Below are positions 44,707-56,730 of a stretch of 64,000 nucleotides of DNA, piece after piece. The notes below the pieces were generated by a model that was given only the letters and a program-made list of their open reading frames with translations, had not been told where the DNA came from and ran no database searches. Numbering within the stretch: the stretch's first letter is position 1; the number at the start of each line of letters is the position of its first letter. Origin of the DNA: Eulemur rufifrons. Lineage: Eukaryota; Chordata; Mammalia; Primates; Lemuridae. A program made the translations under genes and the position numbers. The stretch spans positions 126,794,280-126,858,279 of the forward strand of contig NC_090984.1 of assembly GCF_041146395.1 (NCBI RefSeq), read 5' to 3'.

Positions 44707-47700
44707 GCGGGACACAACGAGCAGAGTCAAGACAGGGGACAATGATTGTTTCCTCTCAGAGTTTGGGGCCTCTTCTTTAGAAATTTCAACCAGGGACCTA
44801 TATTCTTTCCTGGCTCTGCACTCGTCACTGTAGTGTCTGAATTAGAAACGTCTTGTTGTACTAAATGAACACACTCTCACCTGGACACATGGTGGAACAT
44901 CAGTCACGTGGGCAGAAATGACCCTGGTGTTACCACAGGGGTCAGAGTCCTGAGGAAGGAAGCCCAGGGGAACCTGCTGAGCATTTTCCAACCAGACTCA
45001 GCGCACAGACCTCAGTGGGACTCCCTGAGTGGGACAGTCTTTGGGATTCAGGTTGGGACATGTAGGGACCTGGGCAGGGTCAGTGTCTCATAAAACCTAA
45101 CACTGTCAAGTTGTTCTCTCCTCATTTAAAACTGTACATTTCAGATGCAGAAATGATTTAGTAAAATTTTTTTTTTTGGAAGTCTGTTTTGTTTCTCCCT
45201 TGGTTCTGTTTTCACATCTTCCTCTGTTCCTTTGTCCCACACAAAATGGAGGGTGTGGTCTCTGTGTCTAAATCCTCGGGCTCAGACCCTTTACCTGGAG
45301 CTCAGGTGTGGCTCTGGCTGTGGCTCCTGAGGCATCTGGGAGAGATTGATGGGGCTGTGTCACCCACCATTGCTGGGACCCTCCTGCTGTCACCTGGGCA
45401 TGGACTCACATTGGAAATGCAAGCAGCCATTAGTAGCTGCGAGAACAAGATTGATTGGTCAAAGTGGGATGTGTCCACTGAGACTCTCACAGAGTCACCT
45501 TCAACACCTGTGGCATTGGAGAGACCTGCAGATGGAAACCTCAGTGTGCTGAGCAGTCTGGGTGACATCCAGGTCCTTGTGAGTGGTGTCCTTTGGCTCC
45601 ACATGATCACACCCCACCCTGCAGTCCAGTCCCTGCTGTGTGTTGTGTCTGCCCGAGATGGCCCTTTATCCAAGAGCTGCCTCACCCTCCCCCCTCTGCT
45701 CCTCCTGACTGCCCTCTCCTATGTTCTCCTCCTTCCTATGGAGAGCAAAATCATTCCTTGTTTTTATTGTCATACCCATCACTATCAAGGAGAAAGAAGT
45801 GTCGTGTATTGAACAAGGATTTGTGTCTAACCCACATGGGATTCACAAAAGATTTCTTCCATACATTAGTCTTGATCATGGGAGATATTTGTGGAAAATG
45901 ATGCACAACATCCATCTTATGAAGAAATTTCCATTCTGAGTTAGTTCCATGTGTACCTTTAGACACAGATGTGTCCTCATTGCAAGTAGGAAACAGCTAA
46001 CTATGTGACAGGCTTTGCCACCTTGTACAGTCCCTGCCTATGAAATAGCTACAGGGTCAGACAGGAAGGTGCTAACACCACAGGGCACATCAGGGAGTGT
46101 GGAGGAAGGGACAGGCCCATCAGGACAGGTGTGACCACTGCTCCTTTAGAGTAACTTTGTTGATTTTTGTTGTTTATAGCATTTTAATTCAAAATTACTA
46201 CAGCACTAAAACACACTTGATTTATGTAAAGCCCAAGAGAGCTGCAAAGCTCAGGTGTAGGTGAGCACATGTCATGGTGCAGGACACGGTGGCTGCCCCT
46301 GAGGTGGCCACAGGTGAAGGCTCACTCAGCATGAGGGTGAGAGATATGGACATTATGGCAAAGAAGGCAGGTGTCCTCCTGGGCAAGACAGGACACGGGG
46401 ACTCTATTGGCTGAGTCTGCAAGGGCTTGGGCAGGGGCACCAGGGTCTGTCCTAGAGAAGTGGCATCTGATGAAAGGATCTGATGTTGGGCGATTCTGGA
46501 ACAAAGTGAGGAGCACGGAAATCAGCTGAGGGGGCTCCCCTGAGGCCTTGAAAGAGGTTGCTTTATGAATGCGACATCATGACATGTGGATCAGAGGAGC
46601 AGAGAGCCACACTGTGGAGCGGCCACGACCCCGGACCTGTTAGATGCGATCATGTGTGTGCAGAGGCAGCACAGCTGACGCACGGCAGGAACGGATGGCG
46701 TGGATGGGTGTGGCCGCACGTGTGTATCGTGGGAAAGTGTGATCCGTGCGGGGACAACTCAAGTCAGCGCGGAATCCTCTCTTCACAATATCGCAGCTTT
46801 GAATGTTCATATCTACAGTTAGCAACATGCATATTTTCTTAGTTTATTTGCTAAAGGCAACAGTATATGTTTCAAATAATTCGTGATTATTTTATATTTC
46901 CTGATATTTATAGGTTTTTCTTTCAATAAATTCTCTAATCTGTGGCTGGGAGCCTGTTTAAATATGCCCCTATCAGAGCATAGCAACTAAATCTACAAGA
47001 GAAAAATGTTTCCCAGTTGCTGATTGCCAGGAGTCAGCGATTTCAGTAAGATGTGTGCGGTGACAGCGTGTGGAGCCACGAGATCACGTTTGCAGTCACC
47101 TACCGTGAGATGCTTCATTCTCTCCCAGTGAAACACAGCAAGTGGGGACGGCCACAGCAGACACAGCTGGGATAATCTCCTCTGTTCTAAACTGCTCTTT
47201 CATGATGGGTTTCTCCTTTGAAGAGTTTATTTTAACTCACATCAGCCTGTATTTACTATTTTAAGGAGATGATACATGGGGTCCTGTTTTGTCATACCTA
47301 CGAGTAAGTCATAATGAAATGATTTAATTTTAACTTACTACTCAGTGGGCCAGAGCATCCAAGCCCTCAGTAGAATATTTTGGAACAATGTGTGCTATCA
47401 CCGTGGTGATTTAGGCAAGGAAATCCTTACAGTGTTTAGGGTGAGGTGTTCCTCCTTGTCCATATTATATATGGCAAAAACCATAATGGTATAGGGAGAC
47501 TTTGTGAAAACTTTTTATGGGATTCCTAGCTTTAATAGTAATCTGTGCTTCAGTATTAAGGATATGCAATACTGTCAACGAGTGAATTTCTGCTCTAAGA
47601 TACTTACAGCTTTTGTTGAAGAGGACAAAAACCCAGACGACACCCCATTATATTTACCATATATTATTTTATTATATTTATATTTACCATATATTATTTT

Positions 47701-47762
47701 AGTATATTTTGGATTTCTAATTGGGTCACTCACAGACTGCTCTCTGTTCTATTGCACAGTAT
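44707..47762. other. VH3 downstream spacer, second copy
   Basis: Colinear with 13062-16084. Contains the 207-codon open frame listed next; otherwise nothing is recognised. Confidence 0.6.
45189..45812 (+). other. 207-codon open frame of unknown meaning
   Basis: An ATG at 45189 opens a frame to TGA 45810-45812. The translation starts with a hydrophobic stretch (MFLPWFCFHIFLCSF) and ends with another (LLLLTALSYVLLL). No domain is recognised. The copy at 13546-14174 is nearly identical but has 5 extra bases near 13710 that break the frame. No promoter, splice signal or poly-A context was identified. Chance is the simplest explanation. Confidence 0.25.
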
Positions 47763-47975
47763 AAGTATAGTTAATAAAGTTAATAATAATGTATATTTCA
47801 AAATAGCTGAAACACAGAATTTTACATATTCTCACTATAACGAAATAACAAATATTTGCAGTGATGGACATGCTAATTATGCTGATTTGATCATTCCACA
47901 ATGTACACAAGTATTGACATCCTATTGCGTCTCTTCAATATATATAATTATTGTTAATCAAAAATAAATGAAATT
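47763..47975 (+). mobile_element. LINE-1 3' end fragment (second copy)
   Basis: Duplicate of 16085-16305. Confidence 0.65.
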
Positions 47976-48415
47976 TTACACAAGTGCCCAAAAATATACG
48001 ACTGGAGTAATAAAATGTGGCATCTGTATACCATGGAGTTCTACTCAGCCACAAAATGCAATGGTGATCTAGCACCTCTTGTATTATCCTGGATAGAGCT
48101 GGAGCCCATTCTACTAAGTGAGGTATCACAAGAATGGAAAAACAAGCACCACACGTGCTTCCCATCAAATCTGTGCTGACTGATCAACAGTGCAGTGTTC
48201 ACATGGTAGTAATACTCAATGGGTGCCCGACAGGTGGAGATGTGGGCGGTGAACTTACAACTAATGCATGTTGAGCCCACTGTGTGGGGGGAGGGCACTC
48301 CTATAGTCCTGCCTCGGGGGGTGGGGGGGCAAAGGCATTATATGTAACCAAAAAATTTGTACCCCATAATATTGTGAAATGAAAAAGAAACGATAAAAAT
48401 GATAAATATTTTGGA
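47976..48415 (+). mobile_element. LINE-1 ORF2 end plus 3'UTR (second copy)
   Basis: Duplicate of 16306-16740, with the TACTCAGCCACAAAATGCAA landmark at 48041-48060. Confidence 0.75.
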
Positions 48416-48589
48416 TGAGGAATATTCTAATTTTCTTAATTTGATGAATATGCAAGGTATACATATATCAAAACACATGTTAAATATATGCATTGTTTTT
48501 CAATGAAAATAAAATAAAATGTTTAAATGTAATGGTACAAAAAAAAACCACCCAGGTATATTTCCTTTTATGCAAATTGTATAATTTTC

Positions 48590-48843
48590 TTTATTTTTTA
48601 TTTAATTTTTCACGTATCTTTTTTTATTTCATAAAAATCTTTAGGCTACATAAATTTCCTTCCTCCCACCCGAGACAGAGCTTCAAGCCTGTCCATCCTC
48701 CAGATCCCAAAGGCAATCACAACAACAACAAAAATAAGTAAATGGGACCTGATCAAATTAAAGAGCTTCTGCACAGCAAGAACACTATCAGGAGAGCGAA
48801 CAGACAGCCTACAGAATGGGAGGAAAGATTCGCATGCCACACA
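48590..48843 (-). mobile_element. 5'-inverted LINE-1 fragment (second copy)
   Basis: Duplicate of 16915-17185. A small deletion near 48630 removed the GGGGGTAC part of the 3'UTR. The ORF2-like part (about 48715-48840) reads in plus orientation. Confidence 0.6.
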
Positions 48844-49004
48844 TTTTATATTCTTTAAGCCTTTTCTTCCGTGTCTATATGCAGATCATATGCAAACTGG
48901 TCCTTGCTGTGAAAATGTACAGACCTTTCTAGAAGCTCCATGTGATCTCTCATGGCTTCTGGGCACCTTCAATGTTCAGTGACAGAAAGGATGCTGTGAA
49001 TATT

Positions 49005-49640
49005 TCAGTTATTTTTCTTTTCTTTTTTTTTTTTTTTTTTATATTTCAGGATACTATGATGGTAGAAATGTTTTGGCTACATTTTATGTCTTTGCCTCAC
49101 CCAAGCGAGGATTAGAGTCATGGCCTTGCCATATACAACGCTCACCTTGTCCATGAGTTGTGAGTTTACCCCCTTCACCCCCTAATTGCTGGAAAATATT
49201 ACTACCATGTGAGCACCATAGTGTTGATCACTTAGTACCAATTTCATGGCGAGTACATGTGGAGGCTGTTCCTCTGATCTTGTGATACCTCCCTGTGGAT
49301 AATGGGCTCAAGCTGAATCCAGGAAAATAGAAGAGGTGCTAGGTTTCTTATAATTGAGTAATATTCCCCTGTATACTTATACCAAATTTGAACGATGCCC
49401 TCATGAATTGACGGACACTTGGGTTGTTTCCACATCCTTGCAATACTGAATTCCGCTGCCATAAACATTCGGGTGCAGATGTCTTTATTATAGAATGTCT
49501 TTTGCTCTTTTGGGTAGATGCCTAATAGTGCTATTGGTGGATCTAATGGTATTTCCATTTTTAGCTCTTTGAGGTATCTCCAAATTCTTTTCCACAGAGG
49601 TTGCATCCATTTGCAGTCCCACCAGTGGTATAAAAGTTCT
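49005..49640 (-). mobile_element. LINE-1 3' fragment with ORF2 C-terminus (second copy)
   Basis: Duplicate of 17349-17976, with a poly-T at 49018-49040. The minus-strand open frame 49906-49244 is 220 codons only because the adjoining VH3 flank happens to be open. Confidence 0.85.
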
Positions 49641-50745
49641 GCAAGTCCTGGTCTCTCTGCAGATTTCAGGTTTGTTCTTAGTCGTATAACTTCCATTACC
49701 TGAAATATTAAATAAAATGTGCTAATGTATGGCTCATGCAGGTGTGTTGATGTGAATGATGATGATGTTGCTGTTACTGTTGTTGATGTAAAAAGAAGAA
49801 GAGCTGTTTTCTCAGCTGCCTCCTTCTCCCAGGTGAAGAGAAGCTTTATCCATAATAGCAAGGAATTGGAAAGAATGCCAACATTAACGAGTAGCTTAAA
49901 AACCAAGTGTTTTTTGCAAATGATGCATCAGGACACTACATCATTGACAGCAATGACTGTGTCATGCTCATTGCAGCGTGGCCGCGTCCACAGTGTGTGC
50001 TGTGAGTAAAATAGGCAAAAAGCACCTGCTACGTGATTCCACTGTTACAAATTCTAGAGAGTGAAAACTGAAGTAACATAAACTATGTTAGCAGGTGCCT
50101 GGCTAAAGGGAGGGAGAGGGAAGGAGAAAGAAGGAGGAATTTTAGAAGGAGAAGTGTCAACATTGAGGGAAATCAATTTCCTCCATATCGCAGACCGGGG
50201 ACGGTGTGTCAGCATCTTTCACTTGTTCACTTCAGCTGTGTTAAGGCCACTGCATATCAACTATGCCTCATTAAAGTTAATATGAACAATTAATAGATGA
50301 TTTGGTCGAGAAGGAGCAATGGACAAATAGATAATAAGGGAAATTTTAGGTTCAGTTATCTGCATTAATCCTGTGTGCCAGGCTTTCTATATGTTTTTCA
50401 GGAAAAAAAAAGCAGAGAGGCAAGAAACTGGCTTTATCTTGTTATGATAGAATTGGGGTTCTAGAATCCACCCTAGGCATGTCCAGGTTTGGCCGGCAGT
50501 AGGTTCCAAGGACGGGATCATGGCCCAGACACCAACATTCCCAGATATGTGTTTCTGGACATATCACACAACTTCCGTATGTGTCTAGGCTTACTTTTAC
50601 ATCAGTGAAATACATGGAAACTTCACACTTACAGCACATGGTTTCTATGTTTCTGGAACTTAAATAAATGAACACGAGCTATCAATCACAGTACAGTCAC
50701 CCAGTTTTGTTCTGGTCTTGCCCTCCCTCAGGTGTTCCACCCAAG
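49641..50745. other. VH3 upstream flank for gene at 50900
   Basis: Matches 17977-19085. Non-coding. Confidence 0.6.
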
Positions 50746-50750
50746 GCTTG

Positions 50751-50774
50751 CTATATAGCAGGGGACATGCAAAT
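50751..50774 (+). promoter_or_regulatory. VH3 promoter: TATATAG element and octamer
   Basis: CTATATAG, then ATGCAAAT at 50767-50774. Confidence 0.88.
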
Positions 50775-50899
50775 AGGGCCCTCCCTCTGCTGATGAAAAC
50801 CAGCCCAGCCCTCACCCTGCAGCTCTGGGACAGGAGCCCCAGCCCCGGCATTCCCAGGTGTCCCCATTCAGTGATCAGGACTGAACACAGACACTCACC

Positions 50900-51355
50900 A
50901 TGGAGTCTGGGCTGTGCTGGGTTTTCCTTGTGGCTCTGTTACAAGGTAATTCAGGGAGAACTGGAGATATTGGTGTGGGAGTGGATGTGAATGAGAGAAA
51001 CAGGGGTGTGTGTGGCAGTTTCTGACCAGGCTGTGTCTGTGTTTGCAGGTGTCCAGTGTGAGGTGCAGCTGGTGGAGTCTGGGGGAGGCTTGGTCCAGCC
51101 TGGGGGGTCCCTGAGACTCTCCTGTGCAGCCTCCGGATTCACCTTCACTGACTACTACATGAGCTGGGTCCGCCAGGCTCCAGGGAAGGGGCTGGAGTGG
51201 GTCTCAACCATTAATGATAATGGTGGTAGCACATACTACGCATACGCCGTGAAGGGCCGATTCACCATCTCCAGAGACAACAGCAAGAACACGGTGTCTC
51301 TGCAAATGAACAGTCTGAGAGCCGAGGACACGGCCCTGTACTACTGTACCAGTGA
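50900..51355 (+). CDS. IGHV3-like V gene, apparently functional
   Basis: Leader exon 50900-50945 ([15 protein letters not shown]), intron 50946-51048, leader end 51049-51059, V region 51060-51355. CDR1 is DYYMS, as in the gene at 33746. CDR2 is [17 protein letters not shown], with Tyr where the neighbours have Asp (YYADAVKG). FR2 reads GLEWVS, unlike the GLEWVA of most neighbours. Both cysteines and the FR2 Trp are present; the end reads YYCTSD. No lesion. By position it is the duplicate of the gene at 19237, although its CDR1 differs, which suggests exchange between VH3 genes. Confidence 0.95.
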
Positions 51356-51394
51356 CACAGTGAGGGGACATCAGTGTGAGCCCAGACACAAACC
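51356..51394 (+). promoter_or_regulatory. V-RSS of VH3 gene at 50900
   Basis: CACAGTG, 23-bp spacer, ACACAAACC (51386-51394). Confidence 0.95.
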
Positions 51395-51415
51395 TCCTGC
51401 GGGGGCAGCGCGGGG

Positions 51416-51429
51416 CCACCAGGGGGCGC
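51416..51429 (+). promoter_or_regulatory. CTCF-like motif after VH3 RSS (50900)
   Basis: CCACCAGGGGGCGC, 21 bp after the nonamer. Confidence 0.75.
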
Positions 51430-52269
51430 CCAAGACACAGGAGCAGAGTCAGCCCAGGGCAGGTGCAGGTGGAGGGTAAGGGCTGGTTTCCTCTCAGGGT
51501 TGTGTCTTCCTCTCCAGAAAACGGTTTCCTCTGGGGAACTTCTCTGAATTCACGGTTCTGTGTTTCCCTCTGCACTCTCTGAGTTAGATATGTTTGTGGT
51601 AAGGAGAGAAAATATTGTCACCTGCACAAAAGGCAGAGAGTGTGTTCCAGTCACTTTCTCCTGTCCCCAAATTGACATTAATTATCAACACTTCTGAAGA
51701 AATCCAAAAATACATAAAATATTCTGTCTTGGACAACACAATGCAGCACAGCACACAGAGCTGAACGTTCCTTCTAGCCGGCAAGCAGCATAAAGTGCCT
51801 ATTGGACGTCAGGGGCAGATGGAGTCAGCATCCTAAGCAAGAGAAGGAAGACCTAGCTCCTCGGTCGCATGTCATGAGTGGAAGGTTGTCACTCTCCAAG
51901 ATCATCAGCTTATCCTGAAGGTCGTGGTTCCACTGTGGCCTTCAAAATACCAGAAGCTTCACAGGTTTTATAAAAATCCTCACTTTGGCGTCCTCCACTG
52001 CAGTGGCCAGCAAGTGCTCGGAGCTCTGAATTGATGCTGTTAACTTTCTTGGCATTATATTTCTATAAACATGTTATTAATATATGTTCTAAATTGTAAA
52101 ATATGGATATATCTTCATACATATAATCAGTAATAATTATGGTTATCAGTACATTGTTGTATGCCATAAAATTAACCAACTTTGTCAACTGTCTCTCTGT
52201 CCGTGGCTATTCTAAGAGTTTTGTCATCCATAGACAATCCGTGGCCCTGATGGGCAAATTTCATTTACC
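51430..52269. other. VH3 downstream flank up to provirus copy 3
   Basis: Matches 19768-20599. Non-coding, no 5' LTR. Confidence 0.6.
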
Positions 52270-53203
52270 TTCCCCACCATGAGCCCGCACTGGGACCCAA
52301 ATGAGGAACGCGGTAAGGAGGCTCTCGATCGGTATCACAGACTCTGCTACGAAGCATACGGACAGCGGCTAAAAGGCCGACTAATCTGTCCAAGGTAAGC
52401 GAGACCACAGGGGCCTAACGAGCCCCCAGCGGTGTTCCTGGAATGCCTTTTTGAAGCTTACCGCCTGTATACTTCCATAGACCCAGAGGCACCAGAAAAT
52501 GACGTACCATTAATATTGCCTTTGCCACTCACTCGGCCCCAGAGAGTAGGAGAAAGCTGCAGAGATTAGAAGGATTTAAAGAAAAATTGCTGTCTGAGTT
52601 AATAAAAATTGCTCAGAAGATTTATTTATTTATTTTTTATTTTTATTTTTTTTTGAGACAGAGTCTCACTCTGTTGCCCAGGCTAGAGTGAGTGCCGTGG
52701 CGTCAGCCTAGCTCACAGCAACCTCAAACTCCTGTGCTCAAGCGATCCTCCTGTCTCAGCCTCCCGAGTAGCTGGGACTACAGGCATGCGCCACCATGCC
52801 CGGCTAATTTTTTCTATATATATTTTTAGCTGTCCATATAATTTCTTTCTATTTTTAGTAGAGGTGGGGTCTTGCTCTTGCTCAGGCTGGTCTCGAACTC
52901 CTGAGCTCAAAGGATCCGCCCACCTCGGCCTCCCAGAGTGCTAGGATTACAGGCGTGAGCCACCGTGCCCAGCCTGCTCAGAAGATTTATAACAACAGAA
53001 AACATCCTGGGACTGTGCAGTCTAAAAGGATGGTCAAAATTCCTGTATCCGCTATAGTGAAACAAGAAAGATATAAAACTGAAAAAGGCAAGAGGCCCAA
53101 AAGACCAGAGGGGGATGCTAGGAGGAGGAAGACCAGCCTAAGCCATGACCAGTGTGCCTACTGCAAAAAGCATGGGCACTGGAAAAACGAATGTCGTCAC
53201 TGA
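52270..53203 (+). pseudogene. gag remnant interrupted by Alu, provirus copy 3
   Basis: The capsid-like part (about 52280-52560) carries stops. The Alu at 52625-52974 with its duplicated TGCTCAGAAGATTTA splits it from the nucleocapsid part (52975-53203), which keeps the CX2CX4HX4C knuckle and ends at a TGA. Confidence 0.78.
52625..52974 (-). mobile_element. Alu SINE inside gag, provirus copy 3
   Basis: Complete minus-strand Alu with a T-rich left end. Target duplications TGCTCAGAAGATTTA lie at 52610-52624 and 52975-52989. Same insertion as 1-112; absent from copy 2. Confidence 0.95.
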
Positions 53204-53206
53204 AAG

Positions 53207-55590
53207 CAGGAGGTGGCTAAGCCTGTGCCGGTCCTCATGGAGGACACAGACTGACGGGGCCGGGGCTCCATTCTGATAAGCCCCCAGGAGCCCAAGGTAA
53301 CTCTGAATGTGGGGGGCAAACCTATAGAGTTTCTGATAAACACCAGTTCCACCAAGGATCAAGCCCCTTATAAAAGGGCTACTGAGGACCTGCTAACAGA
53401 ATTAACTCAGTTGGGCTACCGTGTTTTGGCTAAAAAGGCTCAGCTTTATAGCCAGACAGCAACCTACCTAGGATACCAACTAAAGAAAGGCAAACAAACC
53501 GTCCCCACCTGTAGAATTAAAGCTGTCCTGAAGATCCCACAGCCCCAAACTAAGAGACAATTATGAGAGTTCCTGGGGGCAGTGGGGTACTGCAGACTCT
53601 GGGTCCCCGAGTTTGCTAAGATAATAAACCCTGGTATGCCGGCATAGGGGGAAAGAGAGATGCTCTGGTCTGGACTGAAAAGGAGGCTAAAGCCTTCAAG
53701 AGCCTCAAACCGGCGCTTGTGAGTGCCGCTGCGCTGGCCTTGCCCGGTCTGACCGAGCCTTTCCAGTTATATGTTGCTGAAACCGAGGGATGGCTAAAGG
53801 GGTCCTAACTCAAAAACTAGGGCCCTGGAACAGACCGGGTGCACACCTGTCTAAAAGGCTGGAGCCTGTAGCATCTGGCTGGCCACGCTGCTTGCGGGCC
53901 ATTGCCACGACCGCCATCTTGACAAAAGAAACCTCCAAGCTCATTTTGGGGCAAGACTCATATATAATTATGCCCCACACTCAGTGGAGGTTCTACTAAA
54001 AAGCCCCCACGAGAGGTGGCTTTCAAACTCCCGCATAACCCAAGATCAGGTGCTGTTGCTACACCCCCCAGAATCCGGTTCCTAAAGACAGCCTCCCTCA
54101 GCCCTGCCACCCTGCTTCCGGAAGATGAGCCGTCGGAGCCACTCCATGACTGTCTCAAAACGCTCGAGTCTGTCACCAACCTGAGAGCTGGCCTCACTGA
54201 CCGCCCGTGGCCGGACCCCGATGAAGAATTATACACAGATGGGAGAGCTACGTCTCAGAAGGAGCCAGGTGTGCAGGGGCGGCTGTCGTGACTGCAGGCC
54301 GGGTTACCCGGGCACAGGCTCTTGGACAGAGAATCTCGGCCGAGAAAGCTGAACTCATAGCCCTGACCCAGCCCCCAGGACGGGGCAGAGCCTTTGCAAC
54401 GGCACAGGTACGTGGGACACTTCACCAAAAGTGCGGACTGACTCCCCGGTGGCGAGAGACAATGCTTTCAGCGACGTGGCAGCAAGAAAAGTCACACAAA
54501 AACCAGTGGGGACTCTCCTAACTCTCCCTGTTCTGCCAGAACGGCTCCTGCCAAACTCCCCAAACTGCACCAAAGAGAAAGTTAAATTAAGAAAAGCCCT
54601 GAAGACTAAAACTGATTGAGCAGGTTGGAAAATCCTCCCGGACAACAGGGTCTTAGTCCCTAAACACCTAGGACGAGACCTAATCAAGGAAATACATCAG
54701 AACGCCACCTTGGCAGCACCAAGTTAACTGAACTTCTCCAGAGGGACTACTGCACTCCCTGGCTACCTCAGATGGCCCAGCAGGTGACAACGAGATGTCT
54801 CACCTGCGCACAAGTCAATTCAGATAAAAGGACTAATTCCCACCCCCCCTTTGGGACCAGGTTAAGGTGACAACCCCGGGGGAACAGTGAAAAGTGGACT
54901 TTACAAAAGTGAAACTAGACAAATACAGATATCACTACCTGCTTATATTTATTCTTTCTCTAGATGGGTGAAAACTATTCCTATGAAGTCAGAGACAACA
55001 CAGGTAGTTTCAAAAAAGTTAGTGACTGAAATTGTTCCCCGATTTGGCCTCCCACTTGCACTGGGGTCCAACCATGGCCCGGCGTTCATTGCCCAAACGA
55101 CTCAATTATTAAATTGCACTGTGCTTATAGACCTCAGAGTTCAGGACGGATAAAAAGGATAAATAAAACTTTAAAAAACATTAAACAAATTAAAGCTGGA
55201 GCCTGGCGCAGACTGAGTAAGCCTCCTCCCCTTTGCCCTCCTAAAAACCAGATACACTCCGTATGTCAAAAGCACAACCCTATGTAAAATCATGTTCAGC
55301 CGACTAACCCCACTCCCGAGAAAGCTCTATTTCAGGTACAGGCTGGAGACCTCGTCTGGATAAGAAAACTTCTGCCTGCGAGGTTAGAGGCCGGGTGGAC
55401 TGGACCCCTGCCAGTGACCCTCACAACACCAACAGCCGTGAGGGTTGCCAGAAAGCGCCACTGGATCCATCACATGTGGATCAAAAGGCGACCCCAGATC
55501 AACTCCCTGAGAAATGGATGCCCGGCCCACCGAGGACCCACTAAAGATAAGACTTTCCAGAGTCTCCTCTGGTTCCTCCCAGTTATCTGT
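53207..55590 (+). pseudogene. pro-pol remnant, provirus copy 3
   Basis: Same order and deletions as copy 1. A TGA closes the RT piece at 53564-53566. RNase H-like sequence has stops near 53997 and 54289. Integrase is further damaged by a TGA near 54617 and a one-base loss near 54705 (CGCCACCTT where copies 1 and 2 have CGCCCGCCTT), and the Asp near 55070 reads Asn. Confidence 0.78.
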
Positions 55591-56245
55591 TTTAATCCAG
55601 CAGATGACACCCCCCCCCATCAGCCTATAAACTACACTTAGGTGCTTACAAAGACAATAAATGACACTGTCATAATTAGACAGACCCGGAGAGCCTCAGC
55701 AAAGGCTGGGCTAGAGCCTGTCCAAGCTCCCGCCCCTCTGCTGCCTCTGAAGACATGTCTCTGAGTGGCCTCCTCCCCCTCTTCCTGGGCTGGGAGACAA
55801 GACTGCCCTTTAAACTCAAAATTCCACTCTGTACTTAAAAGATAAATCCTTAGACATAAGCTAAACACCTTATTTACTTAAAACATTTATATGAAGGACA
55901 GGGTGATACAGATAGCCAAAAAAATGTAAAAATAGATGGTTTGCAAGATAATTTTTGACACTATGTATTGATGTATATTACAGTACTATAAACATCAAAA
56001 AAGAGGGGGATAAGTTTAAAGGCACTTGTCATCTCTAGCATTCCTAATCCCCGTGGACGACAACACTTTTGTCAACCATAACAAAACCAGTTATTCCCAT
56101 TCTGCTGACAGTGCTCCTTGGCCCCTGGCTCATAAACAGCCTCATTTCTTATGTTAAACAAAGAGTTCAAGCTGTCAAACATATGGTCCTCCAAACCCAC
56201 TATCAACGTGTCTCTGATGTTAATACCAAAGAATCAATGATTTGA
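55591..56245 (+). pseudogene. env remnant, provirus copy 3
   Basis: The start overlaps the end of integrase. The terminal transmembrane-like piece ends at TGA 56243-56245. The central part is missing. Confidence 0.58.
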
Positions 56246-56269
56246 TTCCTCCTCAAAACCAGTGGGGAA

Positions 56270-56730
56270 TGTTACAGTCTGAGTTTCGCACCGAAAAGTC
56301 ACTACTCTGCCATTCTGCTTCTGTAAACCTGCTTGCTCCTGCTTACTGAAGACAGTACACTCAACACAGAAATCTCTAAGTGACTATAACACCCATGTTC
56401 TGCGTAAAATGATTCCAGCCCCACGTTTTGCATGAAGCGATTACAACACTCATGTTTTGCATGAACAAAATATGGCCCAGATCCTGTCACACCAAAGATA
56501 AGAAAATGACGTAATGCTCACTCTAGGCTTTTTGTACACGTGCTTGCTCAACCTTAATAATTTTCCACCCACAGACTTACAATATAAAAACTTTCCATTT
56601 CAAAGGCTGGCTGCTGCTCTCTGTGCTGCCTTTGGCTGTGCAGAGAGTAGTCGCTGTCCACTAATAAAGACTTGTGATTTGGCTCAATTCGGTCTTTAGG
56701 TGGTCATTTCTCAAGTCTCAGACCATAACA
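56270..56730 (+). repeat. 3' LTR, provirus copy 3
   Basis: 461 bp, TGTTA...TAACA ends, TATA-like element at 56582-56589. AATAAA at 56663-56668 is a candidate polyadenylation signal, which copy 1 has as AATAGA. Confidence 0.85.

Larger units (their letters stand above)
52270..56730 (+). mobile_element. Defective gammaretrovirus-like provirus, copy 3
   Basis: Gag capsid piece, Alu insertion, nucleocapsid, pol, env remnant and 3' LTR. Point differences group it with copy 1 rather than copy 2: the Alu, the TGA after AGACAATTA, and the Asn in place of an integrase Asp. The 5' edge is approximate. Confidence 0.85.

Noticed and set aside
49244..49906. 220-codon minus-strand open frame
   Set aside because: The N-terminal part is translated VH3 flank; the rest is the C-terminal end of a truncated LINE-1 ORF2. 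Not a host gene.
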